NCBI GenBank assembly: GCA_033722295.1
Contig: JAWVZH010000019.1
Span: 1-28,490, forward strand
DNA: 28,490 bases
Direction: 5' to 3'
Origin: JAWVZH01 sp033722295
GTDB lineage: Bacteria; Bacteroidota; Bacteroidia; Chitinophagales; Saprospiraceae
Part shown: piece after piece, positions 1-8,280 of the stretch
Layout: each line of letters starts with the position of its first letter
Numbering within the stretch: the stretch's first letter is position 1
Notes under the pieces: generated by a model
Seen by the model: the letters and a program-made list of their open reading frames with translations, nothing else
The model's database searches: none
What the model was told of the DNA's origin: nothing
Translations under genes and position numbers: made by a program

Positions 1-227
1 TCATAATTCAATGATTCCAGAGCCTGGACATATTCTTCGATCGTTTGAGACAACGAGATCTTTTCGCAAGCATGATTTCTCTTTTCTCCTAATATTTCAT
101 CCTGCTCCAGAATATAATTCATGCAGGAGTCACCTTTGGCGGAATGCTGAGCTGACGCAAAAGAGACCATACCGAGGAACAGTACGACTAAACTGTTTTT
201 AATAGTCAAAAGAACAATTCTGGTCAT
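1..227 (-). CDS. Secreted protein of unknown function, N-terminal part only
   Basis: An open frame runs from an ATG at 225-227 leftwards off the window with no stop, giving 75 whole codons. The product starts with a typical signal peptide (Thr-Arg, then about 15 hydrophobic residues, ending FASAQ, probable cleavage after Ala-25 or Gln-26), followed by a charged segment with two Cys residues (about residues 34 and 52). An AGGA stretch lies about 6 bases before the ATG, unlike most genes here, which supports this start. The gene is divergent from the permease gene that begins at 306. Only the first part is visible, so no family can be assigned; an exported periplasmic or outer-membrane-associated protein is inferred from the signal peptide. 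Confidence 0.7.
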   Translation of the reverse strand, partial: MTRIVLLTIKNSLVVLFLGMVSFASAQHSAKGDSCMNYILEQDEILGEKRNHACEKISLSQTIEEYVQALESLNY

Positions 228-305
228 AATCCTGTGATATTCAATAAAAATACATGATTTTATATCCTCTACATACCACTTTAAGAACTTAAACTATCAC
301 TTTTC

Positions 306-1526
306 ATGTCATCAACTGGCCTAAATAGATCCCTCAGCCTTCCATTACTTATCTTCTATGGTGTCGGTACCATACTGGGCCTGGGAATCTATGTATTGGT
401 CGGAAAAATATCCGGTGAAGCCGGTATGTTATCTCCTTTTGCCTTTTTAATAGCCGCAATATTGGCGGGCTTTACCGGTCTTTCATATGGTGAATTATCC
501 TCCAGAATTCCCAAAAGTGCGGGTGAAGTGAATTATGTGGACAAGGCTTTCGGAAATTTCGGTCTCTCTACTTCGGTAGGTTGGCTGATCATCATTTCAG
601 CCATAATATCTACCTCGACAGTAGTTAATGGTTATGTCGGATATACTCAGATCTTTCTTGACTGGCCTCCATGGCTCATTATCACACTCATTACCACCAT
701 TTTGGGGGGTGTCGCCGTCTGGGGCATCAGGCAGTCCGCCTTTCTGATCACCATTATTACGATCATTGAAATACTGGGAATACTCATAGTTGTTTATGCT
801 GGCGCTGATCATCTGAGCTCATTCCCTTCGCGCTGGCCCGAATTGTTACCGGCATTCAAATGGTCGGACTGGGAAGCCATTGCAGCAGGCACTTTTTTGG
901 CATTCTTTACCTTTATCGGTTTCGAAGACCTGGTGAATGTCAGTGAAGAGGCTAAAAATCCCGAAAGAGACATGCCGAAAGCGATCATTATCAGTCTTGT
1001 CATCCTCACCTTTCTTTACATGGTTGTAGCGCTCATAGCCAACTTCGCTCTTTCCCAGACCGCTCTGGATCAAAGTGATGCACCACTTGCAGATATTGTA
1101 GCAGAGCAAGGATCATTCTACCCCAGAGTCATAGGAATAGTAAGTCTTGTTGCCATCGTGAACGGCGTCCTCGTACAGATCATCATGTGTTCCAGGGTTG
1201 CCATGGGTATGGCAAAGATCGGCATGGCTCCTTCCATTATGAAAGATATCAACCCCTCCACTCAAACACCGTTAAAGGGTACGATCATGATCGTCGCTGT
1301 GATCCTCGCTCTTGCTCTACTCTTTGAGCTGGAAGGACTGGCTAAAGCCACCAACTATGTATTATTGCTCGTGTTTATGTTCGTGAACCTATCACTCATC
1401 GTCATCAAAAGACGAGATCCCGATCCCGAAGGTGTCAGAACCTTTTCTCCGATAGTACCTTACCTCGGATTCATATTTAGTTTAGTTGTATTTTCTGTAG
1501 AACTTATTTCCAATTTCACAAATTGA
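306..1526 (+). CDS. APC-family amino acid permease
   Basis: The 406-residue product is almost entirely hydrophobic, with about 11-12 predicted membrane helices, and begins with the APC-superfamily helix-1 signature GTILGLGIYVLVG near residues 21-33, the unwound substrate-binding Gly-rich stretch of this fold. The segment around residues 195-215 (FLAFFTFIGFEDLVNVSEEAKNP) is the conserved helix-6 and following loop of YfnA/CAT-like permeases. It should import an amino acid across the inner membrane; the substrate cannot be read from sequence. The ATG at 306 is the first start and no Shine-Dalgarno is apparent. It is followed directly by the hydrolase gene, so the two are probably cotranscribed. 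Length is slightly shorter than many APC proteins (430-500), consistent with lacking extra C-terminal helices. Confidence 0.88.
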   Translation: MSSTGLNRSLSLPLLIFYGVGTILGLGIYVLVGKISGEAGMLSPFAFLIAAILAGFTGLSYGELSSRIPKSAGEVNYVDKAFGNFGLSTSVGWLIIISAIISTSTVVNGYVGYTQIFLDWPPWLIITLITTILGGVAVWGIRQSAFLITIITIIEILGILIVVYAGADHLSSFPSRWPELLPAFKWSDWEAIAAGTFLAFFTFIGFEDLVNVSEEAKNPERDMPKAIIISLVILTFLYMVVALIANFALSQTALDQSDAPLADIVAEQGSFYPRVIGIVSLVAIVNGVLVQIIMCSRVAMGMAKIGMAPSIMKDINPSTQTPLKGTIMIVAVILALALLFELEGLAKATNYVLLLVFMFVNLSLIVIKRRDPDPEGVRTFSPIVPYLGFIFSLVVFSVELISNFTN

Positions 1527-1528
1527 AA

Positions 1529-2221
1529 ATGACATCTTCCAGGAATATTATACTTCTTCACGGTGCGCTTGGCAGCAAGAAACAATTCGATCCTATTATG
1601 GACCCTTTAAATAGGGAGTTTAATGTTCATACTCTGGATTTTCCAGGCCATGGTGAGCGACCTCTATTCTCTCACTTTAATATAAAGGAATTTGCTTTCG
1701 ATGTTTTCGAATTTATGGATCAGAAAGGACTAAGCTCCGCTCATTTTTTTGGTTACAGCATGGGAGGCTATGTTGCCTTATATGGCGCCACTCAGGATTC
1801 AGATCGATTTGAGAGTATTATCACCCTGGGCACTAAATTCAACTGGTCGCCGGGTTATGCCCTTGAACAAAAGAAGTTATTGAATCCCGATAAGATCAAA
1901 GAGAAGGTTCCCCGGTATGCTCAATATCTTTCCGAAATTCATGGCGACTCCAAATGGCGTCTGGTTTTGAATCACACTGCTGACATGATGGCGGAACTTG
2001 GAAATTCAAATTTATTGACAAAGGATGTACTTTCTCAAATTCCTCACAGGATCACGATTGGTCGCGGTGAGAACGACAAAATGGTTGATGTTGAGGAGTC
2101 TGTAGTCGCGGCAAATGCTTTGCCTAACGGAAAATATCAGGAGCTGAAAGATGCTCCCCATCCATTGGAAAAAGTAGATCACCGGCTGCTCACAGGATAT
2201 ATAGTTGATAATCTCGAATAG
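1529..2221 (+). CDS. Alpha/beta hydrolase
   Basis: A 230-residue single-domain alpha/beta hydrolase with the oxyanion-hole HGALGS segment at residues 11-16, nucleophile elbow GYSMGG (Ser-77), a candidate acid Asp-183 in GRGENDKMV and catalytic His-211 in DAPHPLEK. No signal peptide, so cytoplasmic. The substrate is not identifiable; small esterases, acyl-transfer hydrolases and MenH-like enzymes share this layout. I chose the ATG at 1529, two bases after the permease stop; a TTG at 1523, which would overlap that stop as TTGA and add two residues, is an alternative. Either way translational coupling to the permease is likely. Confidence 0.85.
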   Translation: MTSSRNIILLHGALGSKKQFDPIMDPLNREFNVHTLDFPGHGERPLFSHFNIKEFAFDVFEFMDQKGLSSAHFFGYSMGGYVALYGATQDSDRFESIITLGTKFNWSPGYALEQKKLLNPDKIKEKVPRYAQYLSEIHGDSKWRLVLNHTADMMAELGNSNLLTKDVLSQIPHRITIGRGENDKMVDVEESVVAANALPNGKYQELKDAPHPLEKVDHRLLTGYIVDNLE

Positions 2222-2256
2222 ATCGGTTGCTCTTTAGACAAGCAAAGTGAAGAGTA

Positions 2257-3678
2257 TCATCGGGTTCTGACCAGTTGATCTATCATTCCGTTGAAAACTA
2301 AACCGTGAAACGGTAATACAGTATACCAGTAGACTCTACCAAGCAATCCTTTCGGACGGAACGTCGCCGTCTGGATCAATTTGTCATCCCTTACCCTGAA
2401 TTCAAGCCATGCCTCTCCAGGAAGTTTCATTTCTGCAAACAGCAATAACCGGCCTATTTCCTTGTCAGCTATAATGACACGCCAAAAGTCTATCGCGTCA
2501 CCAGGAGAAATTTTATCAGGATTAGTTCTTCCTCGTCTCAATCCGACACCTCCGACTATTTTATCCAGGATACCCCTGATCTTCCACATCCAATTCCCGT
2601 AATACCAACCTGTTTTACCACCGATCCTCCAGATCTTGTCCATGGTCTTCTGTTTGTCCTTTATATCCCTTTCTCGCACATCTTTGAAGCAACCGTATTC
2701 AGGTACATCGAGAAACTCACTCATATTTATATCCAGCCCCCCGCTTATAAAGGAATCCTTCCAGCTTGACGCAATGTCCTTATTTCGGATCTTGGCAAAT
2801 GCTCTCTGAAGTGATTCTTTGTATGTCAGGTTGTCTGTCTCGATTATATCACGGATCCTGTTATCTTCACATATGACCTCGACCTTCATGCTGTCAACAA
2901 GGGCCCGAGCCAAGCGATACGAAGTGGAACAGACAAAATATAACCAATAGGAGGAGAGTCGGGGTGTCATGACCGGTACTATAAATATTCTTCTCGTCAG
3001 CTCTCTCTCCTCGGCAAATTGAAGCAGCATATCTCTGTAGGTGAGAATATCCGGTCCCCCTATATCAAAGCTTTGATCATAGGTTTCTTCATTTAGTGGT
3101 GCCTCAGTTAGATAGGTAACAACATCCACAATGCATATGGGCTGACATCTGGTCAAAAGCCATTTGGGTGCTATCATAACAGGCAGCTTTTCCACGAGAT
3201 CACGAATGATCTCAAAAGATGCACTACCCGAGCCAATGATGATACCTGCACGGAAAGTTGTCAGATGATAATCACCCTTCGATAGTTGGATTTCCACGTT
3301 CTTTCGTGACTCCAGGTGCTCCGACAGCTCCTCTTCATTGATCATACCACTTAGATATATGACCTGCTTGACCTTTGTTTCAGACAGGGCTTCTCTGAAA
3401 TTTACGGCAGAGCGATGTTCTAGTTCAGCATAATCGTCTGAAGACGACATCGAATGGACAAGGTAATACGCAATATCTATGTCATTGGGTATCTGGTCTA
3501 AGCTCGGTCGGTCCAGGAGATCTACTTCAATTACTTCAACCATCCTCCGTATCGACTCGGCAGGAGTAAATCTCTTTTCGTCCCGGACACAACATACAAC
3601 GGTATGTCCCTTGGCGACCAGAACAGGCAATATCCGCTTTCCGATATACCCAGTAGCACCTGTTAGTAATATTTTCAT
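2257..3678 (-). CDS. NAD(P)-binding SDR-family protein with C-terminal DUF2867 domain
   Basis: The 473-residue protein opens with a Rossmann nucleotide-binding motif GATGYIG (residues 7-13), followed by an atypical-SDR domain (YYLVHSM, IYLSGM, FRAGIIIGSGS). The C-terminal third (from about DFWRV, then LLFAEMKLPGEAWLEF and ATFRPKGLLGRVYWY) matches the DUF2867 domain that follows this SDR type in many bacteria. The reaction is unknown; the family is usually described as NAD(P)H-dependent epimerase/reductase-like. A TTG at 3693 would add five residues; I use the ATG at 3678 because the Rossmann strand starts immediately after it. It converges on the hydrolase gene 35 bp away and lies 53 bp downstream of the antiporter gene on the same strand, so it may end that operon. 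Confidence 0.85.
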   Translation of the reverse strand: MKILLTGATGYIGKRILPVLVAKGHTVVCCVRDEKRFTPAESIRRMVEVIEVDLLDRPSLDQIPNDIDIAYYLVHSMSSSDDYAELEHRSAVNFREALSETKVKQVIYLSGMINEEELSEHLESRKNVEIQLSKGDYHLTTFRAGIIIGSGSASFEIIRDLVEKLPVMIAPKWLLTRCQPICIVDVVTYLTEAPLNEETYDQSFDIGGPDILTYRDMLLQFAEERELTRRIFIVPVMTPRLSSYWLYFVCSTSYRLARALVDSMKVEVICEDNRIRDIIETDNLTYKESLQRAFAKIRNKDIASSWKDSFISGGLDINMSEFLDVPEYGCFKDVRERDIKDKQKTMDKIWRIGGKTGWYYGNWMWKIRGILDKIVGGVGLRRGRTNPDKISPGDAIDFWRVIIADKEIGRLLLFAEMKLPGEAWLEFRVRDDKLIQTATFRPKGLLGRVYWYTVLPFHGLVFNGMIDQLVRTR

Positions 3679-3731
3679 GGATAGGTCTAACAAATAAATT
3701 TAACTCCTAGTTGAGCAATCCCACAACTGAT

Positions 3732-4961
3732 CTACTCATCCTTCCTGCCAACGAGATATTTCAAGGTAATTGGCGTCAATAGGGTAGTTACGATCGCCAT
3801 GATGACCATGGCAGAAAACAAGTTCTGAATAATAATGGAGTTCTCGGGTTGCTCGAACAATCCGGCGCTCAGAGCGATATCTGCAATGATGAGCTCCACA
3901 GCGCCCCTGGCGTTCATGCCGTTGCCCACAATGAGGGCCTCATTTGTGGAGAGCCCCAACCATTTAGCAGGCAACCCGGCACCAGCAACCTTGCCGATGG
4001 TGGCAATTAATATCAATCCTACCACAAATAATGGAATATTAACAAAGGCTGCAAGATCCAAGCTCAGCCCTATCGAGGCAAAAAATATGGGCGCGAGGAA
4101 ACCCGTGGTGATGCCCTTGAGCTTGTTTTGAACATCCATATAAACTTCACTTTCCATGTCCCTTTTCTGAAAATATAAGCCCGCCATAAATGCCCCCAAT
4201 ATAAAGTGCATATCGAGTACTTCTGCCAGAACGGAAAATGCGAGGGCAACGACCAACAGCATACTAAGTTCGGATTCCTCTAAGCGGAAACGGTGGGTGA
4301 TATTCCTTGTAATAGTCGGAAGGACATATTTGCCAAATGAAAATGTAATGGCAAAGAATAAAGCGATCTTACCAGTGAGCAGAAGGACACCCTGAGCATC
4401 CGGCATTTCTCCGGTTCTTAAAAATCCAGTCAAGAATGCCAGTAGAAGAAGGCTGATAACATCATCGATCACCGCTGCAGAAACGATAATCTTCCCAGGT
4501 TTATCATTCAGTTTTCCAAGGTCGATGAGCACCTTGATCGCGACAGGAACTGCCGTTATCGCCAAGGCCACACCAGTAAAGAAGACTTGACCCATTTTAA
4601 GGGATGACTCATCGTAAACGACCCAACCCAATCCAAAACCCAATAGCAATGGAAACAACATTCCTCCAATGGCTATCCAAAAGGCATTGGTAGAACTTTC
4701 GCCTAGGTCCTTTGGTCTTAATTCGATACCTGCATAGAGCATTAGAAAAAATATTCCGAGTTCAGTAATGGCATGAAACGCCTTGCTTTCTTCGAGCTCG
4801 GAAAGAATAGGGAATGACTCTGAGTATTGTGAAAAGATCGTTCCCAATACAACACCTGCAAAGATCTCACCGACTAAAGCTGGAATATCGAGACGTACTG
4901 CCACTTCGCTGAATATTCTGGCCACGACGATCAGAACCAGTATCATGTATAGAATCTCCAT
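3732..4961 (-). CDS. CPA2-family cation/proton antiporter (NapA/Kef-type membrane domain)
   Basis: A 409-residue membrane protein of the monovalent cation:proton antiporter-2 family. The proton/cation site Asp-Asp pair is present in AAVIDDVISLL (Asp-166, Asp-167), together with the conserved Lys of IGKVAGAG (Lys-324) and the MNARGAVELII motif (about residues 349-359, Arg-352). About 12-13 helices are expected. It lacks the cytoplasmic RCK/KTN domain of full-length KefB/KefC, so it resembles bare Na+/H+ or K+/H+ exchangers of the NapA type. The DD motif suggests electrogenic exchange in well-studied relatives. Its ATG directly follows the stop of the MscS gene (TAGATG), so the pair is translationally coupled. 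It should act in pH, Na+ or K+ homeostasis. Confidence 0.88.
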   Translation of the reverse strand: MEILYMILVLIVVARIFSEVAVRLDIPALVGEIFAGVVLGTIFSQYSESFPILSELEESKAFHAITELGIFFLMLYAGIELRPKDLGESSTNAFWIAIGGMLFPLLLGFGLGWVVYDESSLKMGQVFFTGVALAITAVPVAIKVLIDLGKLNDKPGKIIVSAAVIDDVISLLLLAFLTGFLRTGEMPDAQGVLLLTGKIALFFAITFSFGKYVLPTITRNITHRFRLEESELSMLLVVALAFSVLAEVLDMHFILGAFMAGLYFQKRDMESEVYMDVQNKLKGITTGFLAPIFFASIGLSLDLAAFVNIPLFVVGLILIATIGKVAGAGLPAKWLGLSTNEALIVGNGMNARGAVELIIADIALSAGLFEQPENSIIIQNLFSAMVIMAIVTTLLTPITLKYLVGRKDE

Positions 4962-5774
4962 CTACTGCTTTTGTAAGTGAATATCCATTTGCGGGAATGG
5001 AATATTGAGGCCCTCTTGCTCAAATCTTTTGTAGACCTTCTTGTTCATATCAAAATAGAGCGGCCAGTAATCCTCGGCATTTACCCATGCCCTTGCAGCA
5101 AAGTTCACGGAACTATCCGCCAACTCCGACACTGCAATGAAGATCTCTGGATCCTTAAGCACCCGTGTGTCCTCAATGAGTAATTGTCGTATAACTGCTT
5201 CTGCCTTATCCGCATCATCACCGTAACCAATTCCAAATGTCCAGTCCACACGACGTTGAGGTTCTGTGGAATAATTGACCATCGAATTTGTGGCCAGTCC
5301 ACCATTCGGAATTATTATGGTCTTGTTATCGGGAGTTTTTAATATAGTGTTGAAAATTTGAATTTCAGATACCGTACCGGAATATCCCTGAGCATCAATA
5401 TAGTCTCCTACCTTGAATGGTTTGAAAAGAAGGATCATCACACCTCCCGCAAAATTTTGCAGCGTTCCTGAAAGTGCCATTCCTATAGCCAGACCGATGG
5501 CACCCAAAACGGCGATGAACGAGGTCATCTCTATGCCCATCATTCCCAGCACGCTCAGGATCAACATGACCTTGAGCAAGCCTTTGACGAGACCTTTCAG
5601 AAAGGGCCTCAAGGAATCGTCGACATTTCTTCGCTCCATCATACTGGCGAAAGCCGATGAAATTCCCGTTATGACCCATGAACCCACGATGTATACGACT
5701 ATAGCACCAAGTAGTCTTGGTCCATAGGTTAGAACAATTTCATTAATCTGTTGCAATATTACCTGACTGTCCAT
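4962..5774 (-). CDS. Small-conductance mechanosensitive channel, MscS family
   Basis: The 270-residue protein has the size and layout of E. coli MscS: an N-terminal helix (about 17-40), a second (about 60-80) and the Gly/Ala-rich pore helix TM3 (AIGLAIGMALSGTLQNFAGGVMILL, within 92-116) followed by KPFKVGDYI, then the beta domain with the IPNG element (155-158) and a C-terminal alpha/beta domain ending PFPQMDIHL. It releases solutes on hypo-osmotic shock in the inner membrane. The stop codon abuts the ATG of the antiporter gene with no gap, so channel and cation exchanger are made together, fitting a joint turgor or ion-homeostasis role. The ATG at 5774 gives a normal MscS N-terminus. Confidence 0.92.
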   Translation of the reverse strand: MDSQVILQQINEIVLTYGPRLLGAIVVYIVGSWVITGISSAFASMMERRNVDDSLRPFLKGLVKGLLKVMLILSVLGMMGIEMTSFIAVLGAIGLAIGMALSGTLQNFAGGVMILLFKPFKVGDYIDAQGYSGTVSEIQIFNTILKTPDNKTIIIPNGGLATNSMVNYSTEPQRRVDWTFGIGYGDDADKAEAVIRQLLIEDTRVLKDPEIFIAVSELADSSVNFAARAWVNAEDYWPLYFDMNKKVYKRFEQEGLNIPFPQMDIHLQKQ

Positions 5775-5834
5775 ATCACATTGTACAATTTATAATTGAA
5801 AAATGTTTATTGACCTGGTAAACGGGTATTCCTT

Positions 5835-6530
5835 TCAGTGCCCGAAATGACTCTTTCTGGCATGATCACCGCTGCCCAAAAGCTCAACTATATCAGAGGA
5901 TAAAATAGCGTCCTCGTATCCATTGTTCGCCACATAGATCATGGCATTGGCGATGACTTCGGCACTGATCGTTCGGTATTTCTTGAAAGGTCCCATAAGA
6001 AAGCTCTGAACGGCTTTGGTGATCAAAATTCCGATCCTCTCGCCTATTCTCGTTTCATCTCTTTCTCCGGTAATGATTGAGGGGCGCAGGATATAGGTAT
6101 TATCGAGACCGATATCCAGAACATCGTTCTCCATTTCTCCCTTTGTACGATTGTAGAAGATCTTGCTCTTGGAATTGGCCCCAATGGCAGAGACAACGAC
6201 AAATGTATCTATGCCATTTTTTTTGCATAGTTCCGCGGCTTGAAGTGGTATCCCATAGTCTATCTGCCTATATCGCATTTTATCAGGCGTCTTCTTCCTG
6301 GTCGTCCCTATGCAGCAAAACACATGGTCTCCTGTAAAGCGCTCCGTCTGTTCTTCTAGCTTGAGTAAATCACAAAGTATAACTTCGACCTTGTCATTAT
6401 ATTTCTTATCAAGCGGTCTTCGGGAAAAGACCTTTATCTTGTCATAACGATCATCGTTGACAAGATTCTCCAAAACCAAGCCACCGGTCAGTCCGGTGGC
6501 CCCAAGTATGATCGCGATTTTATCTTTCAT
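5835..6530 (-). CDS. NAD(P)H-binding atypical SDR protein (TIP30/YwnB-like)
   Basis: A 231-residue soluble protein with a dinucleotide-binding GATGLTGG motif at residues 10-17, the FCCIGTTRKK segment (71-80) typical of the HTATIP2/TIP30-like atypical SDR group, Ser-114 in VVVSAIGANS and a YNRTK sequence giving the YxxxK pair (Tyr-126, Lys-130). All catalytic SDR residues therefore seem present, but a substrate is not known for the group. The tail after about residue 215 is short and His-rich (HARKSHFGH). It lies 60 bp upstream of the MscS gene on the same strand and may be cotranscribed with the channel/antiporter pair. Confidence 0.85.
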   Translation of the reverse strand: MKDKIAIILGATGLTGGLVLENLVNDDRYDKIKVFSRRPLDKKYNDKVEVILCDLLKLEEQTERFTGDHVFCCIGTTRKKTPDKMRYRQIDYGIPLQAAELCKKNGIDTFVVVSAIGANSKSKIFYNRTKGEMENDVLDIGLDNTYILRPSIITGERDETRIGERIGILITKAVQSFLMGPFKKYRTISAEVIANAMIYVANNGYEDAILSSDIVELLGSGDHARKSHFGH

Positions 6531-6651
6531 TGATTGCTACCAGTTTATTATTCGTTTTAGTTGCGTTTTATTCATGCTGACCATGTAATGGGCCGTCAGT
6601 ACAACTTAAATAATAAGACAGCAGCAATCAACAAATAGGTCTGTGTATCAC

Positions 6652-7284
6652 TTATACAGAGAAAGCTTTTCTAAGATGTTGCCAGGCTTCTTTCATTTCA
6701 GAAGAGAAATGATTCCAGTTTTCTCCGGATTTTTCTTTCTGACGATCGATCTTATGACTGATGTCCTGAATTCTTTTGGATACTTCCTTTTTTCTTTCCT
6801 CCCAGGCCTGTTCCATATCCTCACGCCCAAGGTGAGCTTTCAACTTAAGCATATCCAGACGTGTGTGATAATCCTCTAGCGTATGTTCTGCCCTATCCGC
6901 AAAATCCTTAACATTCTCTCCGGCGGACTCATAGAGATCAGACATCCTTTTCTTGAGCTGACCGATCGCAGAGGTCAGTTTCTTTTGCTGTTCCTGGATA
7001 GCGTCTCGTGATTCTGCCTTTCCAAGAGCAGCTTGCACTCTGAGGTCCTCCAGAGAGGCCTTGATCTGTTGTGTCTTTTCATCGGATATCTCCTTCATGT
7101 TCTCCACTTTGTGGGACATTTCCCTGGACCACTCTCCAATCCTCTCTTTCTGCTTCTGGAATTCATCCTTGGCCTCTGCAGCACCCGCCTGGAGTTGTTT
7201 ATTTAAGTTTTCCATAGAGCCCTTGAGCTGATCCAGGCGCTCTTGCATCTTTTGTTTTAAGTTTTCAATACTTTCGTTTGCCAT
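6652..7284 (-). CDS. Coiled-coil repeat protein, cytoplasmic, possibly stress-related
   Basis: A 210-residue, highly charged, Lys/Glu/Gln-rich protein without signal peptide or membrane helix, predicted to be almost all alpha-helix. Three degenerate repeats can be aligned: around residues 31-56 (LQAGAAEAKDEFQKQKERI), 82-110 (RVQAALGKAESRDAIQEQQKK) and 148-176 (LKAHLGREDMEQAWEERKKEV). Each has a short hydrophobic Leu-x-Ala turn followed by a charged helix, suggesting stacked helical hairpins like the sll1863-type stress proteins or apolipoprotein-like helices. This likeness is a pattern impression, not an alignment. It stands alone: 121 bp from the SDR gene downstream and divergent from the hydrolase lipoprotein gene. 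Function unknown. Confidence 0.75.
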   Translation of the reverse strand: MANESIENLKQKMQERLDQLKGSMENLNKQLQAGAAEAKDEFQKQKERIGEWSREMSHKVENMKEISDEKTQQIKASLEDLRVQAALGKAESRDAIQEQQKKLTSAIGQLKKRMSDLYESAGENVKDFADRAEHTLEDYHTRLDMLKLKAHLGREDMEQAWEERKKEVSKRIQDISHKIDRQKEKSGENWNHFSSEMKEAWQHLRKAFSV

Positions 7285-7427
7285 TTTTTAGATTTTTTAT
7301 TGATGAGTTTTCTATATAATTATAACGTGGATCAGCTGCAACTGGTTCATGCTACAAGGACCGAATAACATCGATCTATATTGAACAAAATCGCACTTAA
7401 CGATGTCCCATTGTCAAACTCTACAAA

Positions 7428-8273
7428 ATGAAATTTTTTCGATTTTCACTATCCATTTTGATGCTCTTTTTGCTTTTTTCATGCACGAACAGCACAAACC
7501 AAAGTGGTGAAAAAGAAACTACACAGTCAGAAGAAAAAGTGACTGAAATTACAGTCCAGGAAATCGAATATAGTGCAGATACCTTAGATATGACGGGCTA
7601 TCTGGCCCACCCTGCATCACCTGAAGCAAAGTTGCCTGGTATCCTTATCGTTCATGAATGGTGGGGACACACCGACTATGTAAGAAAACGCGCAGAGATG
7701 CTGGCTGAACTTGGATATGTCGCTTTCGCACTTGATATGTATGGTGAAGGAAGAAAGGCAAATCATCCGGGGGATGCTCAAAAGTTTTCGAAAATGGTGA
7801 TGTCCAACATCGGTTCTGCTAAGGATCGTTTTGAGGCTGCTCTTGATGTGTTACAAGCTTCTGAGCACGTGGATTCTACGCAGATCGCTGCAATTGGGTA
7901 TTGTTTTGGAGGCTCGGTAGTACTAAGTATGGCAAATGCCGGTTATCCGATGGATGCAGTTGCTGCTTTTCATTCCGGAGTGGAATTGCCAATACCGCCT
8001 TCCAGCAAGATCAAAGCCAAAGTTCTTGTAGCTAATGGAGCTGCTGATCCACTTATTACGGAAGAACAGATCAAGAATTTCAAATCGGCCATGGACTCTG
8101 TCAATGCTGATTATGAATATATATCATATCCCAATGCTCTACATGCATACACCAACCCGATAGCAGACTCTCTTGGAATGAAGTTCGAGTTACCTCTAGC
8201 CTATAATGCTACTGCTGACAGTCTGGCATGGCAGGAACTCCAAAGCTTGTTGAAGACAACTTTTAAGAACTAG
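7428..8273 (+). CDS. Dienelactone hydrolase-family lipoprotein
   Basis: The 281-residue product starts with a lipoprotein signal peptide with lipobox LFSC (Cys-19), a Ser/Thr/Glu-rich linker to about residue 45, then a dienelactone-hydrolase domain. The signatures are HEWWG (Glu-77, the Glu that contacts the nucleophile in this family), GYCFGG with nucleophile Cys-159, Asp-207 in GAADPLI and His-239 in ALHAYTN, so the Cys-Asp-His triad is intact. It should be anchored to a membrane outside the cytoplasm and hydrolyse an ester or lactone. Homologues of this exported type are common in Bacteroidota, with unknown physiological substrates. The gene is monocistronic, flanked by oppositely oriented genes with only 7 bp to the convergent neighbour. 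Confidence 0.9.
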   Translation: MKFFRFSLSILMLFLLFSCTNSTNQSGEKETTQSEEKVTEITVQEIEYSADTLDMTGYLAHPASPEAKLPGILIVHEWWGHTDYVRKRAEMLAELGYVAFALDMYGEGRKANHPGDAQKFSKMVMSNIGSAKDRFEAALDVLQASEHVDSTQIAAIGYCFGGSVVLSMANAGYPMDAVAAFHSGVELPIPPSSKIKAKVLVANGAADPLITEEQIKNFKSAMDSVNADYEYISYPNALHAYTNPIADSLGMKFELPLAYNATADSLAWQELQSLLKTTFKN

Positions 8274-8280
8274 AAGTTAC

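Noticed and set aside
11..202. Plus-strand open frame of 63 codons
   Set aside because: It is the antisense shadow of the signal-peptide gene on the minus strand (1-227) and has no recognisable protein features.
846..1109. Antisense frame inside the permease gene
   Set aside because: Overlaps a well-supported membrane-protein gene; the Cys- and charge-rich translation shows no domain or start signal.
3732..4961. Complete Kef-type K+ efflux system
   Set aside because: The protein ends after the membrane domain, has no RCK/KTN domain, and no KefF/KefG-like oxidoreductase is adjacent.
6577..6600. Bulged inverted repeat CTGACCAT...ATGGGCCGTCAG as a terminator of the coiled-coil gene
   Set aside because: The arms are interrupted by a four-base bulge and no T run follows on the minus strand.
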